DNA from: DASUAS01 sp963841415
GTDB taxonomy: Bacteria > Actinomycetota > Acidimicrobiia > IMCC26256 > DASPTH01
NCBI GenBank assembly: GCA_963841415.1
Contig: CAWJCN010000003.1
Span: 930,001 to 994,000 of the forward strand
Reading direction: 5' to 3'
Length of the DNA stretch: 64,000 nucleotides
Part shown: positions 46,446-55,043 of the stretch, piece by piece
Numbering within the stretch: position 1 is the first letter of the stretch
Layout: each line of letters starts with the position of its first letter
Program-made: the position numbers and the translations under genes
Notes under the pieces: model-generated
What the model saw: the letters and a program-made list of their open reading frames with translations, nothing else
Told to the model about the DNA's origin: nothing
The model's database searches: none

Positions 46446-47195
46446 ATGTGTGGGCGTTTTGTTTCGGTGTCGTCGCCGCAGCTGCTGGTCGAGCGGTTCG
46501 GCGTGGAGGAGACCGCGGTCGAGTCTCGGGAACCCGACTACAACGTCACGCCACGGGCCATCGTGCCGATCGTGCGGGACCGCCCACCCCGCAAGGGCGC
46601 CGAGGGACCGACGAAGCGGGCGCTGACGATGGTCCGGTGGGGTCTCGTGCCGTTGTGGGCCGAGAGCACCGCCATCGGCGACAAGCTGATCAACGCCCGC
46701 GCCGAGAGCATCACCGAGAAGGCGGCGTACAAGCGCGCCTTCGCGCGCCGTCGTTGCATCGTTCCCGCCGACGCGTTCTACGAATGGCGACCGTCGAAGA
46801 GCACATCGACGAAGCGGCCGCCGCGCCAGCCGTATCTCGTGCATCGGCGCGACGGTGAACCCATGGCGTTCGCGGGGTTGTGGGAGATCTGGCGCGATCC
46901 GTCGGTGCCGGACGACGACGATCCCACCGCGTGGGTGCGTTCGTGCGTGATCGTCACCACGCGCGCCAACGACCTGCTCGAGCCCATCCACACGCGCATG
47001 CCGGTCATGCTCGACGAGCACGACTGGGACACCTGGCTCGATCCCGACGTCGCCGACCTCGCCGCGCTCGAAGCGATGCTGCAGCCCGCACCCGACGACT
47101 GGCTCGAGATCTACCCGGTCAGCACGCGCGTGAACTCGCCCGACAACAACGACGCCGACCTCGTCCGTCGCGTCGAGCCCGACACGCTGCTCTGA
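46446..47195 (+). CDS. SOS response-associated peptidase/abasic-site crosslinking protein (SRAP, YedK/HMCES type)
   Basis: The 249-residue protein starts MCGRFVSV, so Cys2 becomes the N-terminal residue that forms a thiazolidine link with abasic sites in single-stranded DNA. Other conserved runs are DYNVTPRAIVPIV, MVRWGLVPLWA, INARAESITEKAAYKRAF, RRCIVPADAFYEWR (catalytic Glu) and IHTRMPVML (active-site His). The family shields abasic sites during replication. It looks complete. A repeat copy lies just upstream of the ATG. Confidence 0.92.
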   Translation: MCGRFVSVSSPQLLVERFGVEETAVESREPDYNVTPRAIVPIVRDRPPRKGAEGPTKRALTMVRWGLVPLWAESTAIGDKLINARAESITEKAAYKRAFARRRCIVPADAFYEWRPSKSTSTKRPPRQPYLVHRRDGEPMAFAGLWEIWRDPSVPDDDDPTAWVRSCVIVTTRANDLLEPIHTRMPVMLDEHDWDTWLDPDVADLAALEAMLQPAPDDWLEIYPVSTRVNSPDNNDADLVRRVEPDTLL

Positions 47196-47209
47196 GAGTG
47201 CCCGAGGCG

Positions 47210-47215
47210 TAGTCT
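47210..47215 (+). promoter_or_regulatory. -10 element of leaderless gene at 47222
   Basis: TAGTCT lies 6 bases before the ATG at 47222, with no ribosome site. Confidence 0.45.
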
Positions 47216-47221
47216 CCGGCC

Positions 47222-47962
47222 ATGGAGCTCCAGGAGTATCTCGGACAACTCACGCGTGACTCGCAGCGGCTCGGCGACGCGGCCGCCGCCGCGGGCACCG
47301 ATGCACCCGTCCCCACCTGCCCCGGGTGGACGGTCACCGACCTGCTGCAACACATGGTGCGCGGCGACGAGTGGGCCCGCACGATCGTCGAGCGGGGTGA
47401 GCGGGGCGACACCAGCCGGGTGGTGCCGGCCGAGCCGGACGCGACGATCACCGGCGACGCGCTGGTGCAGGCGTTCCGCGACGGCGCGGCCGCGATGATC
47501 GACGTGCTGGCGTCGGCCGATCCTGCCACCTCGGTGTGGACGTTCTCCGCCGCCGACCGCACGGCGCGGTTCTGGCAGCGCCGCCGTGCCCAGGAGACGT
47601 CGGTGCACCGTTACGACGCCGAGTCGGCCGCGGGCACGACCACGCCGCTCGACCCGGTCATGGCGGCCGACGGCATCGACGAGTTCCTCGTGAACTTCCT
47701 GCCTCGGCTGACCGACAACGTCGCCGCGCTCGGCGACGCGACGATCCACGTGCACTGCACCGACGTCGAGGGCGAGTGGCTCGTCGCCCAGCGGGATGGC
47801 GAGGTCGCGGTGACGGCGGAGCATGCGAAGGGAGACGTCGCCGCGCGCGGCAGCGCATCCGACCTGATGTTGTTCCTCTGGGGTCGCAGGTCCGCCGACT
47901 CGCTGGAGGTGTTCGGCGACGCCGATCTGCTGGCGCGCTTCAGTCAGGCGATCAAGGTCTAG
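47222..47962 (+). CDS. Maleylpyruvate isomerase-family (mycothiol-dependent type, DinB-like) protein
   Basis: The 246 residues begin with the family signature VPTCPGWTVTDLLQHMVRGD, where the His starts the metal/thiol site. WQRRRAQETSVHRYDAESAA has the second His, and the C-terminal MDMPI domain ends RGSASDLMLFLWGRRSADSL. The fold is a four-helix DinB bundle plus a C-terminal alpha/beta domain. Members use mycothiol or bind metal; few have known substrates. It sits among redox genes. The gene runs toward the LLM enzyme on the other strand, with 9 bases between the stops. Confidence 0.85.
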   Translation: MELQEYLGQLTRDSQRLGDAAAAAGTDAPVPTCPGWTVTDLLQHMVRGDEWARTIVERGERGDTSRVVPAEPDATITGDALVQAFRDGAAAMIDVLASADPATSVWTFSAADRTARFWQRRRAQETSVHRYDAESAAGTTTPLDPVMAADGIDEFLVNFLPRLTDNVAALGDATIHVHCTDVEGEWLVAQRDGEVAVTAEHAKGDVAARGSASDLMLFLWGRRSADSLEVFGDADLLARFSQAIKV

Positions 47963-47971
47963 CGCGCGGCT

Positions 47972-48931
47972 TCAGCGAGGAGCGAGCGCGCGGATCGTGT
48001 CGAGCGCCACGTCACCGCGCCCCAGGATCGCCGGCGCGGTGGTGGTCACACCGTGCGCGGCGTACTGCTCCACCCGGTCGCGGATGCGGTCGGGCGTGCC
48101 CCACACGATGAGGTCGTCGATCACTTCGTCGGGGACCAGTTGGAGCGCCCCCGCGCGGTCGCCGGCCGCCCACGCGTCCCACATCGGCTGGAGCAGCGGG
48201 CCGCGACCGAGCCACTCGTGGAACTTGGCGTACACGTCCACCGTGAGGTAGCTCGTGATCGACCGTGCGGCGATGGCGCGCACGTGGTCGAAGTCGTCAG
48301 TGGGGGCCACGAAGATGCGGGCGACGATCTCCTTCTCGCCCACGTACGGCTTGATCTGCTCGACATCGGGCGCGGACAGCCAGTTGAGGATGACGCCGTC
48401 GCCCTCCTCACCGGCCAAGCGGAGCATGCCCGGCCGCAACGCGGCCACCAGGATCGACGGCGGTACCTCGGGCACGATCCCGAGCCGGAAGCCCTTGACC
48501 TCGAAGGTGTCGTAGCGTTCGCTGACCTTCTCGCCGGTGAGCGCGGCGCGGAGGAACCGCAACGTGTCGCGAGTGCGCCGGAAGGGCTGCTCGAACGGGA
48601 TCCCGTTCCAACGTTCGACGATGGCCGGTGACGACGCGCCGAGTCCGAGCGCGAATCGCCCCGGGGCCGCGTCGGCAAGCGAGGCCGCGCACTGCGCGAG
48701 CAGCGCGGGCCCGCGGGTGAAGGCAGGGACGATGGCGATGCCCCCGCGCAGCGCAGGAACCCAAGCCGTCGCCAGCGCCAGGGGCGTGAAGCCGTCGGGG
48801 CCGTCGGCCTCCGACGACCACACGTCGGTGAAGCCCAGCGCCGCGATCTCCTCGAACCACTCGCGGTGCGCGTGGAGCGACACGCCGGGGATCGGAATGG
48901 TGACGCCGTAACGGCGCGGAACGTCGGGCAT
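47972..48931 (-). CDS. F420-dependent LLM-class oxidoreductase
   Basis: The 319-residue TIM-barrel protein has the luciferase-like features YGVTIPIPGVSLHAHREWFE, LGFTDVWSSEADGPDGFTPL, LGLGASSPAIVERWNG and DGVILNWLSAPDVE. Actinobacterial members mostly use reduced F420 to hydrogenate or dehydrogenate small molecules. The substrate is unknown. The F420 genes at 15-17 kb show that the cofactor is probably made. A leaderless -10 box fits the ATG at 48931. Confidence 0.85.
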   Translation of the reverse strand: MPDVPRRYGVTIPIPGVSLHAHREWFEEIAALGFTDVWSSEADGPDGFTPLALATAWVPALRGGIAIVPAFTRGPALLAQCAASLADAAPGRFALGLGASSPAIVERWNGIPFEQPFRRTRDTLRFLRAALTGEKVSERYDTFEVKGFRLGIVPEVPPSILVAALRPGMLRLAGEEGDGVILNWLSAPDVEQIKPYVGEKEIVARIFVAPTDDFDHVRAIAARSITSYLTVDVYAKFHEWLGRGPLLQPMWDAWAAGDRAGALQLVPDEVIDDLIVWGTPDRIRDRVEQYAAHGVTTTAPAILGRGDVALDTIRALAPR

Positions 48932-48937
48932 CGAGCG

Positions 48938-48943
48938 AATCTA
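48938..48943 (-). promoter_or_regulatory. -10 element of leaderless LLM gene
   Basis: Read on the minus strand, TAGATT lies 6 bases before the ATG at 48931. It diverges from the asnB -10 at 48972. Confidence 0.45.
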
Positions 48944-48971
48944 CGCCTCAGTTCCTGGACGGTGTGCCTTG

Positions 48972-48977
48972 TAGGCT
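48972..48977 (+). promoter_or_regulatory. -10 element of leaderless asnB
   Basis: TAGGCT lies 9 bases before the ATG at 48987, with no ribosome site. Confidence 0.45.
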
Positions 48978-48986
48978 GCGTCGACC

Positions 48987-51613
48987 ATGTGTGGCATTGC
49001 CGGGTTCTGGGGCGCGCCCGACGCCGCCCTCCTGGCCACCATGACCAGCCGGATCGCCCACCGCGGTCCCGATGGCGAGGGGTTCTTCGAGCACACGCTG
49101 GCCAGCCTCGGCCATCGCCGGCTCGCGATCATCGACCCCGCCGGCGGGCACCAGCCGGTCGGCACCGACGACGGTCGTGTGCACCTCACCTACAACGGCG
49201 AGGTCTACAACTTCCGCGAGCTGCGAGCTGAGCTCGAGCCGCTCGGCCACGTGTTCCACACGAGCTGCGACACCGAGGTGGTGCTGCATGCGTACCTGGA
49301 GTGGGGCACCGACTGCTTCGCCCGGTTCAACGGCATGTGGGCGCTGGCGGTGCTCGACCTGCGCGACACCGCCCTTCAAGGGGAGGCCCCGCACGGCCCG
49401 CGCCTCGTGCTCGCGCGGGACCACTACGGCATCAAACCGCTCTACTACGCGCGTTCGTCGTCGGGACGCGTGCTGTTCGCGTCGGAGGCCAAGGCGGTGC
49501 TCGCCGACCCCGAGCTGAGCACTGAGCCCGACCGGCAGTGGCTCTACGACTACCTCCTCCACGGGCTGCACGACCACAAGCCCCAGACCGCGTTCGCGGG
49601 TGTCCGCGCGCTCGCCGCGGCCACGTGGGCGGTGGTCGACGCCGACGGCGTGCACGAGGAGACCTACTGGTCACCGGCGCTGTCGACCGACGCCGTTCCC
49701 GACCCGGCCGAGTTCCGCGAACGCTTCGAGCGATCGGTGGAGCGCCGACTCGTCGCTGACGTGCCGGCCGGCACCTGCCTGTCGGGCGGCATCGACTCGT
49801 CGTCGATCGTGAAGGTCTCGAACCAGTTGCTCGCGCAGCACGTGCCCGATGCGGTGTCGCTCGGCGACCACCTGAAGACGTTCTCGATCGTCTACGACGG
49901 CGATCCGATCGACGAGCGCGAGTACATGGATGCGGTGCTCGCCGAGGTCGACGCCGAACCCGCGTTCGCGGAGCCGACGTCGCAGCGCTTCGTCGACGAG
50001 ATCGACCGCATGGTGTGGCACCAGGACGAGCCGATCGTGTCGACCGGCCCGTACGCGCAGTGGTGCGTGATGCGTCTCGCTCAGCCCGACGTGACGGTGC
50101 TGCTCAACGGGCAGGGTGGCGACGAGCTGCTCGCGGGCTACGTGCCCTACCAGTACGTGTACCTGCGCGAGCTCCTGCGCAGGCGCAAGCTGCGCGCGTT
50201 CGGACGCGAGGCGTGGGCGTCGCGTGACGTGCTCAAGCCGTTGGTGAAGCGGCGGCTCGCCGATCGGCGGCGGGCGCTGCCGATCAAGCCCTTGTTGCGT
50301 CCGGATCTCTACGACGGGCTGGCGCCGCCGCGCTTCGAGCGGTCGCAGGACGACCTCAAACAGCGCCTCGTCGCCGACCTCCAGACCTTCTCGCTCCCCT
50401 CGCTGCTGCGCTACGAGGACCGCAACTCGATGGCGTTCTCGATGGAGTCACGCCTGCCGTTCCTCGACCAGGAGCTCGTCGACTGGGTGCTGCGGCTCCC
50501 GTCCTCGGCGATCGTCGACGACGGTTGGAGCCGCGCCATCCTGCGCGAGGGGTTGCGCGGCGTGCTCACCGAGAAGGTGCGCACCCGCCGCTGGAAGGTC
50601 GGTTTCACCACGCCGGAGACCCGCTGGCTGCGCGCGCGGCGGGCGGCGGTGCAGGGCCTCTTTCGCTCGCCGCAGTTCTGCGACCGCGCCTACTGGGACG
50701 CGCCGGCGATCGCGGCCGCGTTCGACCGCTTCTGCGATGGCGGGGTGGAGCCGTCGCAGATCTTCTGGCGCGCGATCAACACGGAGATCTGGATGCGCGT
50801 GTTCTTCGAGCACGACGGCAGGTCGCGTCTCGGCGCCGCGCCCGACGCCCACTTCACGAGCATCGGCGACGAGTGGCTGGCGGACCGCAACGAGCGCGCC
50901 GCGGTTGCGCTCGCGCAGTTCGCCCCTCACGAGCAGCGCCACCTGTTCGCGCGCTCGACGGTCGACGGTCGCGACTACGCGCGTGCTCCGAATTCGCACG
51001 CGGTTGTTCGTGAGCGGCGACTCCCTGGCGGACGGACTCTCCGACGCATTGCGCGGGGTCGAGCTCGCGCCGGACGACATCGTCGCGATCAGCGAGAAGG
51101 CGGTCGCCATCTGCCAGGGCCGCTCGTACCCGGTCGACGAGGTGCGCGCCCGGCCGATGGCGCGGACGCTCTCGCGCTTCGTGGGCCGCACTGCGTCCGG
51201 CATCGGACTCGGCATCCCCGCCACCATGGAGCTCGCCATCCGGGAGGCCGGGGAGGCCCGCATCCTCACCGCCACCGCGGCGGCCTTGGCCACCAAGCCC
51301 TTCGGCGTGAACGGTGTGTTCTACCGCGTGGCCGGACCCGCCGTACGTGCCATCGACGGACCCACGCACGGCACCATCCCTCCCTACGACGGGCACGCCA
51401 AGATGGGACCGTCCGACCCCGAGGGCGTCGCGCGTGGAACTCGCACGCACGCTCGGTGCCGGGGTTGCCGTGATCGACGCCAACGACATCGGCGTCAACG
51501 TGCTCGGCGTGTCGAGCGGGGTCGATCCCGCCTTCGTCGAGTCGCTGCTGCGCGACAACCCGCTCGGCCAGGGCGCCCAACAGACCCCCGTCGCCCTCCT
51601 CCGCCCCGTCTGA
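48987..51613 (+). CDS. asnB: Asparagine synthase (glutamine-hydrolysing) joined to a CofE-like domain; two frameshifts
   Basis: Residues 1-220 are a class II glutaminase (MCGIAGFWG with nucleophile C2, RIAHRGPDGEG, YNGEVYNF). Residues 235-620 are the AMP-forming synthetase (LSGGIDSSSIV, LNGQGGDELLAGY, SMAFSMESRLPFLD). It makes asparagine-type amides from aspartate-like acceptors, ATP and glutamine. After about residue 650 the same frame runs without a stop into VDGRDYARAP, the opening of a F420:glutamate-ligase-like domain. One extra base at 50988-50991 and another at 51430-51434 then shift the frame. Corrected, the protein has about 874 residues. The uncorrected frame would end at 51473 after unrelated codons. 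The acceptor is unknown; a capsule-type amidotransferase is possible. Confidence 0.75.
50958..51613 (+). other. CofE-like (F420-0:glutamate ligase superfamily) C-terminal domain of the asnB product, frameshifted
   Basis: Joined across the two frameshifts, this stretch reads YARAPIRTRLFVSGDSLADG, LAPDDIVAISEKAVAICQGR, GIGLGIPATMELAIREAG, KPFGVNGVFYRVAG, YDGHAKMGPSDPEGVA and GVAVIDANDIGVNVLGVSSG. The SEKAVAICQGR run aligns with TQKIVSKSEGR of the true CofE at 15878, and VIDANDIGVNVLG with its ISDTFGR region. It is a remote homologue used as a separate module, not a second cofE. Its first ten or so residues lie in the asnB frame, which argues that the fusion is natural. Confidence 0.65.
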
Positions 51614-51627
51614 CCCCGCCCCCTCTC

Positions 51628-51834
51628 CGTTCCGGCGACCGCGTCGAGAGCAACACGAGTGACTCGGGGTTGACGTCGGCCAACTCCCGCCAGAACGCGC
51701 ACGCAGGCGAGTCCACGGTGGCGACGAAGTCGGCGAGGAGCTCGTCTCAGTCGGGGAGCGCGCCGTTGACCGCCGCCTGCCACACCGTGATGTCCTCGGG
51801 CCGACCGAGCACCTCGCCCATGTGGTAGCCCCTC
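51628..51834 (-). pseudogene. Sulfotransferase-family fragment with in-frame stop
   Basis: On the minus strand GYHMGEVLGRPEDITVWQAA, VNGALPD, a TGA stop, DELLADFVATVDSPACAFWR and ELADVNPESLVLLSTRSPER read as one frame. This is a close match to the middle of P-loop sulfotransferase-like proteins (CYHMxEV..HPEDVxxW, then STVDxPACAFWRELAxxYPD, then LLxxRDPE). The stop replaces the expected Trp codon (TGG to TGA). The N-terminal nucleotide-binding loop and the whole C-terminal part are missing. It is a relic between asnB and the DUF72 gene. Confidence 0.6.
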
Positions 51835-51873
51835 GTGGGCCGGGACGACGAGGAGCGATGCTACGGCACCCGT

Positions 51874-51879
51874 TAGCCT
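51874..51879 (+). promoter_or_regulatory. -10 element of leaderless DUF72 gene
   Basis: TAGCCT lies 7 bases before the GTG at 51887, with no ribosome site. Confidence 0.45.
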
Positions 51880-51886
51880 GCGGCCC

Positions 51887-52942
51887 GTGAGTGCAGCGGA
51901 ACCGTCCCGCGATCGAGGTGACGATCCCAAGCGCCGGCGCCGCAGCGGTGGTGGCGTCGGCGGTGGCGCCGGCAGTGGTGGCGGCGGCGGTCATCGGCAG
52001 GGCGGTCGTCGTCAGGGCGGGAAGACGCGGGCGAAGGTCAATCCGCGCATCCAGATCGGCACCGTCGTCGCGCCGAGCGACGTCGTGGCGCGCGCGCAGC
52101 ACTCGCGCGTGATGGAGGTGGACGCGTCGAGCGAGCAGCTCACCGAACGGCTGGTCGGGCCCTGGGTCGACCGCACGCCTGAGAACGCCGTGCTCGACGT
52201 GCGCGCCCACCGGCTGTTGACCCACCATGCCGCACCGATCGAGTCGATCTGGCCCGAGGTGCGCGACACGCTCACCCCTGCGTTGCGGGAGCGACGCCTT
52301 CTGTACGCCGACGACCTGCCCGCGCGCTCGCTCGACGCCGCGCTCGACCGTTTCCTGGCCTCGATCGCGTCGGTGGGCGAGTTCGGCAAGCTGGGCGCGG
52401 TCGTGTTCCCGTTCCCGTCGTACTTCACGCCGGGGACGCGCGCGCTCGACTACCTCGAGTGGCTCCGCGGCCGGAGTGGGGACGTCCCCATCGCGATCGA
52501 GCTGCGTCACCGCGACTGGGTGGCGGGCAAGCAGCGCGACGAGACCTTGGCGTTCCTGTCCGAGCATCAGCTCGCGTACGTGTGCGTCGACGTGCCCTCC
52601 GGCTTCGACAGCTCGCAACCGCCGCTGTCGGTGGCGACGACAGCGACGGCGTTCGTCCGCTTTCACGGTCGCAACAGTGGCGCGTGGGAAAAAGGCGTCG
52701 ACACCGGCGACGACCGCTTCGCCTACGACTACAAAGACGTCGACCTCGAGCCCTGGAAAGCGCGGTTGGAGAAGCTCGCCGGCGCGGCGGAATCGGTGCA
52801 CGTCACGTTCTCCGGTCGCACGTCCGATGCCGCGGTGCGCAACGCGCGCCTGCTCGTGCGCGTGCTGAGCGGAGAGGTCACACCCGAACATCGTCCCGCG
52901 CCGTCCGGTCCGCCGCGCCGGGGACGACCGCGCCCCCGCTGA
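51887..52942 (+). CDS. DUF72 (YecE-like) family protein
   Basis: The 351-residue protein has a basic and Gly-rich N-terminal tail (about 1-52) and then a TIM-barrel-like DUF72 domain: VVFPFPSYFTPGTRALDYLE, IAIELRHRDWV, AYVCVDVP, ATAFVRFHGRNSGAWEK and HVTFSGRTSDAAVRNARLL. The W..R.HGRN run and E-L-R-H are the conserved family signatures. The function is unknown. The tail is unusual for the family and could bind nucleic acid. It is convergent with the HAD gene. Confidence 0.85.
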   Translation: MSAAEPSRDRGDDPKRRRRSGGGVGGGAGSGGGGGHRQGGRRQGGKTRAKVNPRIQIGTVVAPSDVVARAQHSRVMEVDASSEQLTERLVGPWVDRTPENAVLDVRAHRLLTHHAAPIESIWPEVRDTLTPALRERRLLYADDLPARSLDAALDRFLASIASVGEFGKLGAVVFPFPSYFTPGTRALDYLEWLRGRSGDVPIAIELRHRDWVAGKQRDETLAFLSEHQLAYVCVDVPSGFDSSQPPLSVATTATAFVRFHGRNSGAWEKGVDTGDDRFAYDYKDVDLEPWKARLEKLAGAAESVHVTFSGRTSDAAVRNARLLVRVLSGEVTPEHRPAPSGPPRRGRPRPR

Positions 52943-52957
52943 GCATTCCGGCCACGA

Positions 52958-53650
52958 TCAGAAGTGGTCGAGCAGCTCCGGGATGGCGCGCACCTGCAGG
53001 ATCCCGCCATCGTCGAAGTCGAGCTCGGCGTGTTCGAGCGCCCACGTGTTCACGTTCGGGATGAAGACGGCGCGGAGCCCGGCCGCCCGTGCCGGCGCGA
53101 TGTCCGACTTCGGAGAGTTGCCGATCATCCAGGTCGCTTCGCCCCGCAGATCGTGGTGGCGGGCCAGCTCGCGGTAGGTGTCGACGTTCTTCTCGGCCAC
53201 GATGTGCACGTGCTCGAAGTGCGGGGCGAGCGTCGACGCGTCGATCTTGCGCTGCTGCTCTTCGGTGGCTCCCTTGGTGAGGAGCAGCAAGCGGTGCCGG
53301 GCGCCGAGCGCGGTCAGCGTCTCCACGACCCCGGGCATGGGCGTCACGTGGTGCTCCAGCAACGGACGGGCCAGTGCATCGATGGCCGCGTGCTCCTCGT
53401 CGGTCGCGGCCCGGTCGTTGAGGTGCTGGAAGCAGTCACGCAGGCTGCGCAGGAAGACCTCGCTGCCGTAGCCGTGGACGGCGGCGTTCGCGGTCTCGAT
53501 GTCGAGGAGCACACCGCGGATGTCGGCCGGCGACCTCGTCGGGTGCGCCAGCCACTCGAGGTAGTCGTCGATCACGCGTTCGAAGAGGTGGTTGAACTCC
53601 CACAGCGTGTCGTCGGCGTCGAAGATCAGCACCTGGTCGCGGTACGGCAC
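52958..53650 (-). CDS. HAD-family hydrolase
   Basis: The 230 residues have all four HAD motifs: FDADDTLWEFN (nucleophile D11 and acid D13), LLLLTKGATEEQQ (motif II Thr), the lysine in VAEKNVDTY (motif III) and MIGNSPKSDIAPARAAG (motif IV acidic residues). The cap lies between motifs I and II (C1 type). It is a phosphatase, or a beta-phosphoglucomutase-like or haloacid-type enzyme, with unknown substrate. GTG at 53650 has a leaderless -10 box that reuses the stop codon of the neighbour upstream. Confidence 0.85.
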   Translation of the reverse strand: MPYRDQVLIFDADDTLWEFNHLFERVIDDYLEWLAHPTRSPADIRGVLLDIETANAAVHGYGSEVFLRSLRDCFQHLNDRAATDEEHAAIDALARPLLEHHVTPMPGVVETLTALGARHRLLLLTKGATEEQQRKIDASTLAPHFEHVHIVAEKNVDTYRELARHHDLRGEATWMIGNSPKSDIAPARAAGLRAVFIPNVNTWALEHAELDFDDGGILQVRAIPELLDHF

Positions 53651-53657
53651 CCCGGCG

Positions 53658-53663
53658 ATCCTA
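53658..53663 (-). promoter_or_regulatory. -10 element of leaderless HAD gene
   Basis: Read on the minus strand, TAGGAT lies 7 bases before the GTG at 53650; its TAG is also the stop of the small membrane protein gene. Confidence 0.4.
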
Positions 53664-53975
53664 TTGCGGCACGTCGAGCAGCAGTCGAGCGCCGGCGACC
53701 AGATCGTTCACGAAGTTCGGGAGCGGCGGGAGCACGAGCAGGTAGGTCGCGGCGGCGGCGGCCAGGATCGCCCGGCCGGAGACGTTGACGTGCTCCGGCA
53801 CGGGCCGGTGCCAGCGACCTCGGTCCGGCGAAGGGTGACGAGCCCGCCCGTCGACGAGCACGATCCCACCGACCGCGAGCAGCGCAGCGAAGGCGATGAC
53901 GGTGATCCAACGGAGCCAGTCGAAGCCGAGGGCGAACAGGACCGCGGTGAGGCCGGTCGTCCCGATCAACCACAT
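53661..53975 (-). CDS. Small two- or three-helix membrane protein
   Basis: The 104-residue protein reads MWLIGTTGLTAVLFALGFDW, RWITVIAFAALLAVGGIVLV, then a short basic loop (DGRARHPSPDRGRWHRPVPE) and a last helix (AILAAAAATYLLVLPPLPNF). It resembles no family I can name. It is immediately upstream of the HAD gene on the same strand. The region between it and the TetR promoter (53976-54138) has high-GC3 codons in another frame (ending VPCDTPLVVGELGG and so on) and could hold a broken gene. Confidence 0.45.
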   Translation of the reverse strand: MWLIGTTGLTAVLFALGFDWLRWITVIAFAALLAVGGIVLVDGRARHPSPDRGRWHRPVPEHVNVSGRAILAAAAATYLLVLPPLPNFVNDLVAGARLLLDVPQ

Positions 53976-54138
53976 GACGCGCGGGGCGCGACCGACGAGC
54001 AACCAACGAGCTCGAGCTGGGGGAGCCGCGCCGTGCTCGTCCGGCCTCCGAGCTCGCCCACCACCAGTGGCGTGTCGCACGGCACGACGCAGAGCTTGGT
54101 CGCGTTCGCCCCGAATGTCCGCGCGCCCCACGCTTCAG

Positions 54139-54182
54139 TTGACTTCCTATCGTCGATAGGTAAGATGCCTATCAATGGTAGG
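54139..54182 (+). promoter_or_regulatory. TetR-gene promoter with two operator palindromes
   Basis: TTGACT (54139-54144), 16 bases, and TAAGAT (54161-54166) form a near-consensus promoter, with the ATG only 8 bases after the -10. The spacer is filled by the palindrome CCTATCGTCGATAGG (54146-54160). A second copy, CCTATCAATGGTAGG (54168-54182), covers the start codon. Binding there would block both polymerase and the leaderless start, so the gene most likely represses itself. Confidence 0.75.
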
Positions 54183-54756
54183 GAAGGTGGCCGAGCGGCG
54201 AGAGGCGAGGACGGCGGAGATCGTCGGCGCGGCGTGGAAGCTCGCCGCGGTCGACGGCATCGGCGGCTTCTCGCTGCACGGTCTCGCGCGGGAGCTCGGG
54301 ATCCGCCAGCCGTCGCTGTACGAGTACTTCGACTCGAAGCTCGCGCTCTACGACGCGATGTTCGCCGACGGCAACCGCAAGCTTCTGGCCCGTCTCGACG
54401 CGCTCGTCGTGCCCGACGATCCCCGCCGGGCGGTGAAGCTGTTCATGCGCACCTTCATCGACTTCGCGCTCGAGGATGCGGCGCGCATGGAGCTCCTCTT
54501 CAGTCGCCCGATCCCCGGGTTCGAACCTTCGGCCGAGGCGTACTCGCCCGCAGTCGACGTGCTGGCGCGCAGCGGCGAGCGGCTGCGCGTGGCCGGCGTG
54601 CGGGCTCAGAGCGACGTCGACTGCGTCATCGCGATGGTCGGTGGGCTGATGGCAGCACAGATGAGCAACGACCCGGGAGGGAACCGATGGGTACGACATC
54701 TCGACCGCTTGATCGACCTGTACCTCGACGACGCGACGACGCGACGGCGCCGATGA
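54175..54756 (+). CDS. TetR/AcrR-family transcriptional regulator
   Basis: The 193-residue regulator has the TetR HTH near its N-terminus (RTAEIVGAAWKLAAVDGIGG, FSLHGLARELGIRQPSLYEY, FDSKLALYDAMF) and a C-terminal ligand domain with WVRHLDRLIDLYLDD at the end. It is transcribed from a strong promoter that contains two 15-bp palindromes, its probable operators. The stop overlaps the next start as ATGA, so the small gene, the MBL hydrolase and perhaps the monooxygenase share the control. The ligand is unknown; a hydrophobic substrate of the downstream monooxygenase is plausible. Confidence 0.88.
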   Translation: MVGKVAERREARTAEIVGAAWKLAAVDGIGGFSLHGLARELGIRQPSLYEYFDSKLALYDAMFADGNRKLLARLDALVVPDDPRRAVKLFMRTFIDFALEDAARMELLFSRPIPGFEPSAEAYSPAVDVLARSGERLRVAGVRAQSDVDCVIAMVGGLMAAQMSNDPGGNRWVRHLDRLIDLYLDDATTRRRR

Positions 54757-55043
54757 CCGGTCGTCGCATCGAGCGCCCCGAGGCGCGCGTCATCGCCGAG
54801 GAGGAGTTCGTGCGGTTCGCCGCGCTCTGCGCGTCGTTCACCGACGACGCGGTGGTTGCGCAGCTCGCCGAGATCGGCCCGAAGGCGGTGGCGGGTCGGT
54901 GGGGTACGCCGGCGCCCGTGCGTCACGTCCCCATCCCGTACGATCTCCGGTCGCCGCTCCGGCGCCGGCGTCCTCGCCCATCCCCTCCCACTCTGAAATC
55001 CGTGTACCGGAGAGTCCGACTCCCAGGAGAAGCACTTCCATGA
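54753..55043 (+). CDS. Small protein of unknown function coupled to TetR and MBL genes
   Basis: The 96-residue frame starts in the TetR stop (ATGA, 54753-54756) and ends in the MBL start (ATGA, 55040-55043). About 68 residues (IERPEARVIAEEEFVRFAAL, CASFTDDAVVAQLAEIGPKA, PAPVRHVPIPYDLRS) have the high-GC3 codon use of real genes. The last 28 (RRRRPRPSPPTLKSVYRRV) do not. The C-terminus may therefore be altered by an indel near 54955, or the gene may end by run-on. I recognise no family. Confidence 0.45.
   Translation: MTGRRIERPEARVIAEEEFVRFAALCASFTDDAVVAQLAEIGPKAVAGRWGTPAPVRHVPIPYDLRSPLRRRRPRPSPPTLKSVYRRVRLPGEALP

Noticed and set aside
53966..54145. Small minus-strand frame before the small membrane protein (containing VPCDTPLVVGELGG)
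   Set aside because: Codon use looks gene-like, but it starts inside the TetR operator, has no ribosome site and matches nothing I know. It may be a relic; I did not list it as a gene.
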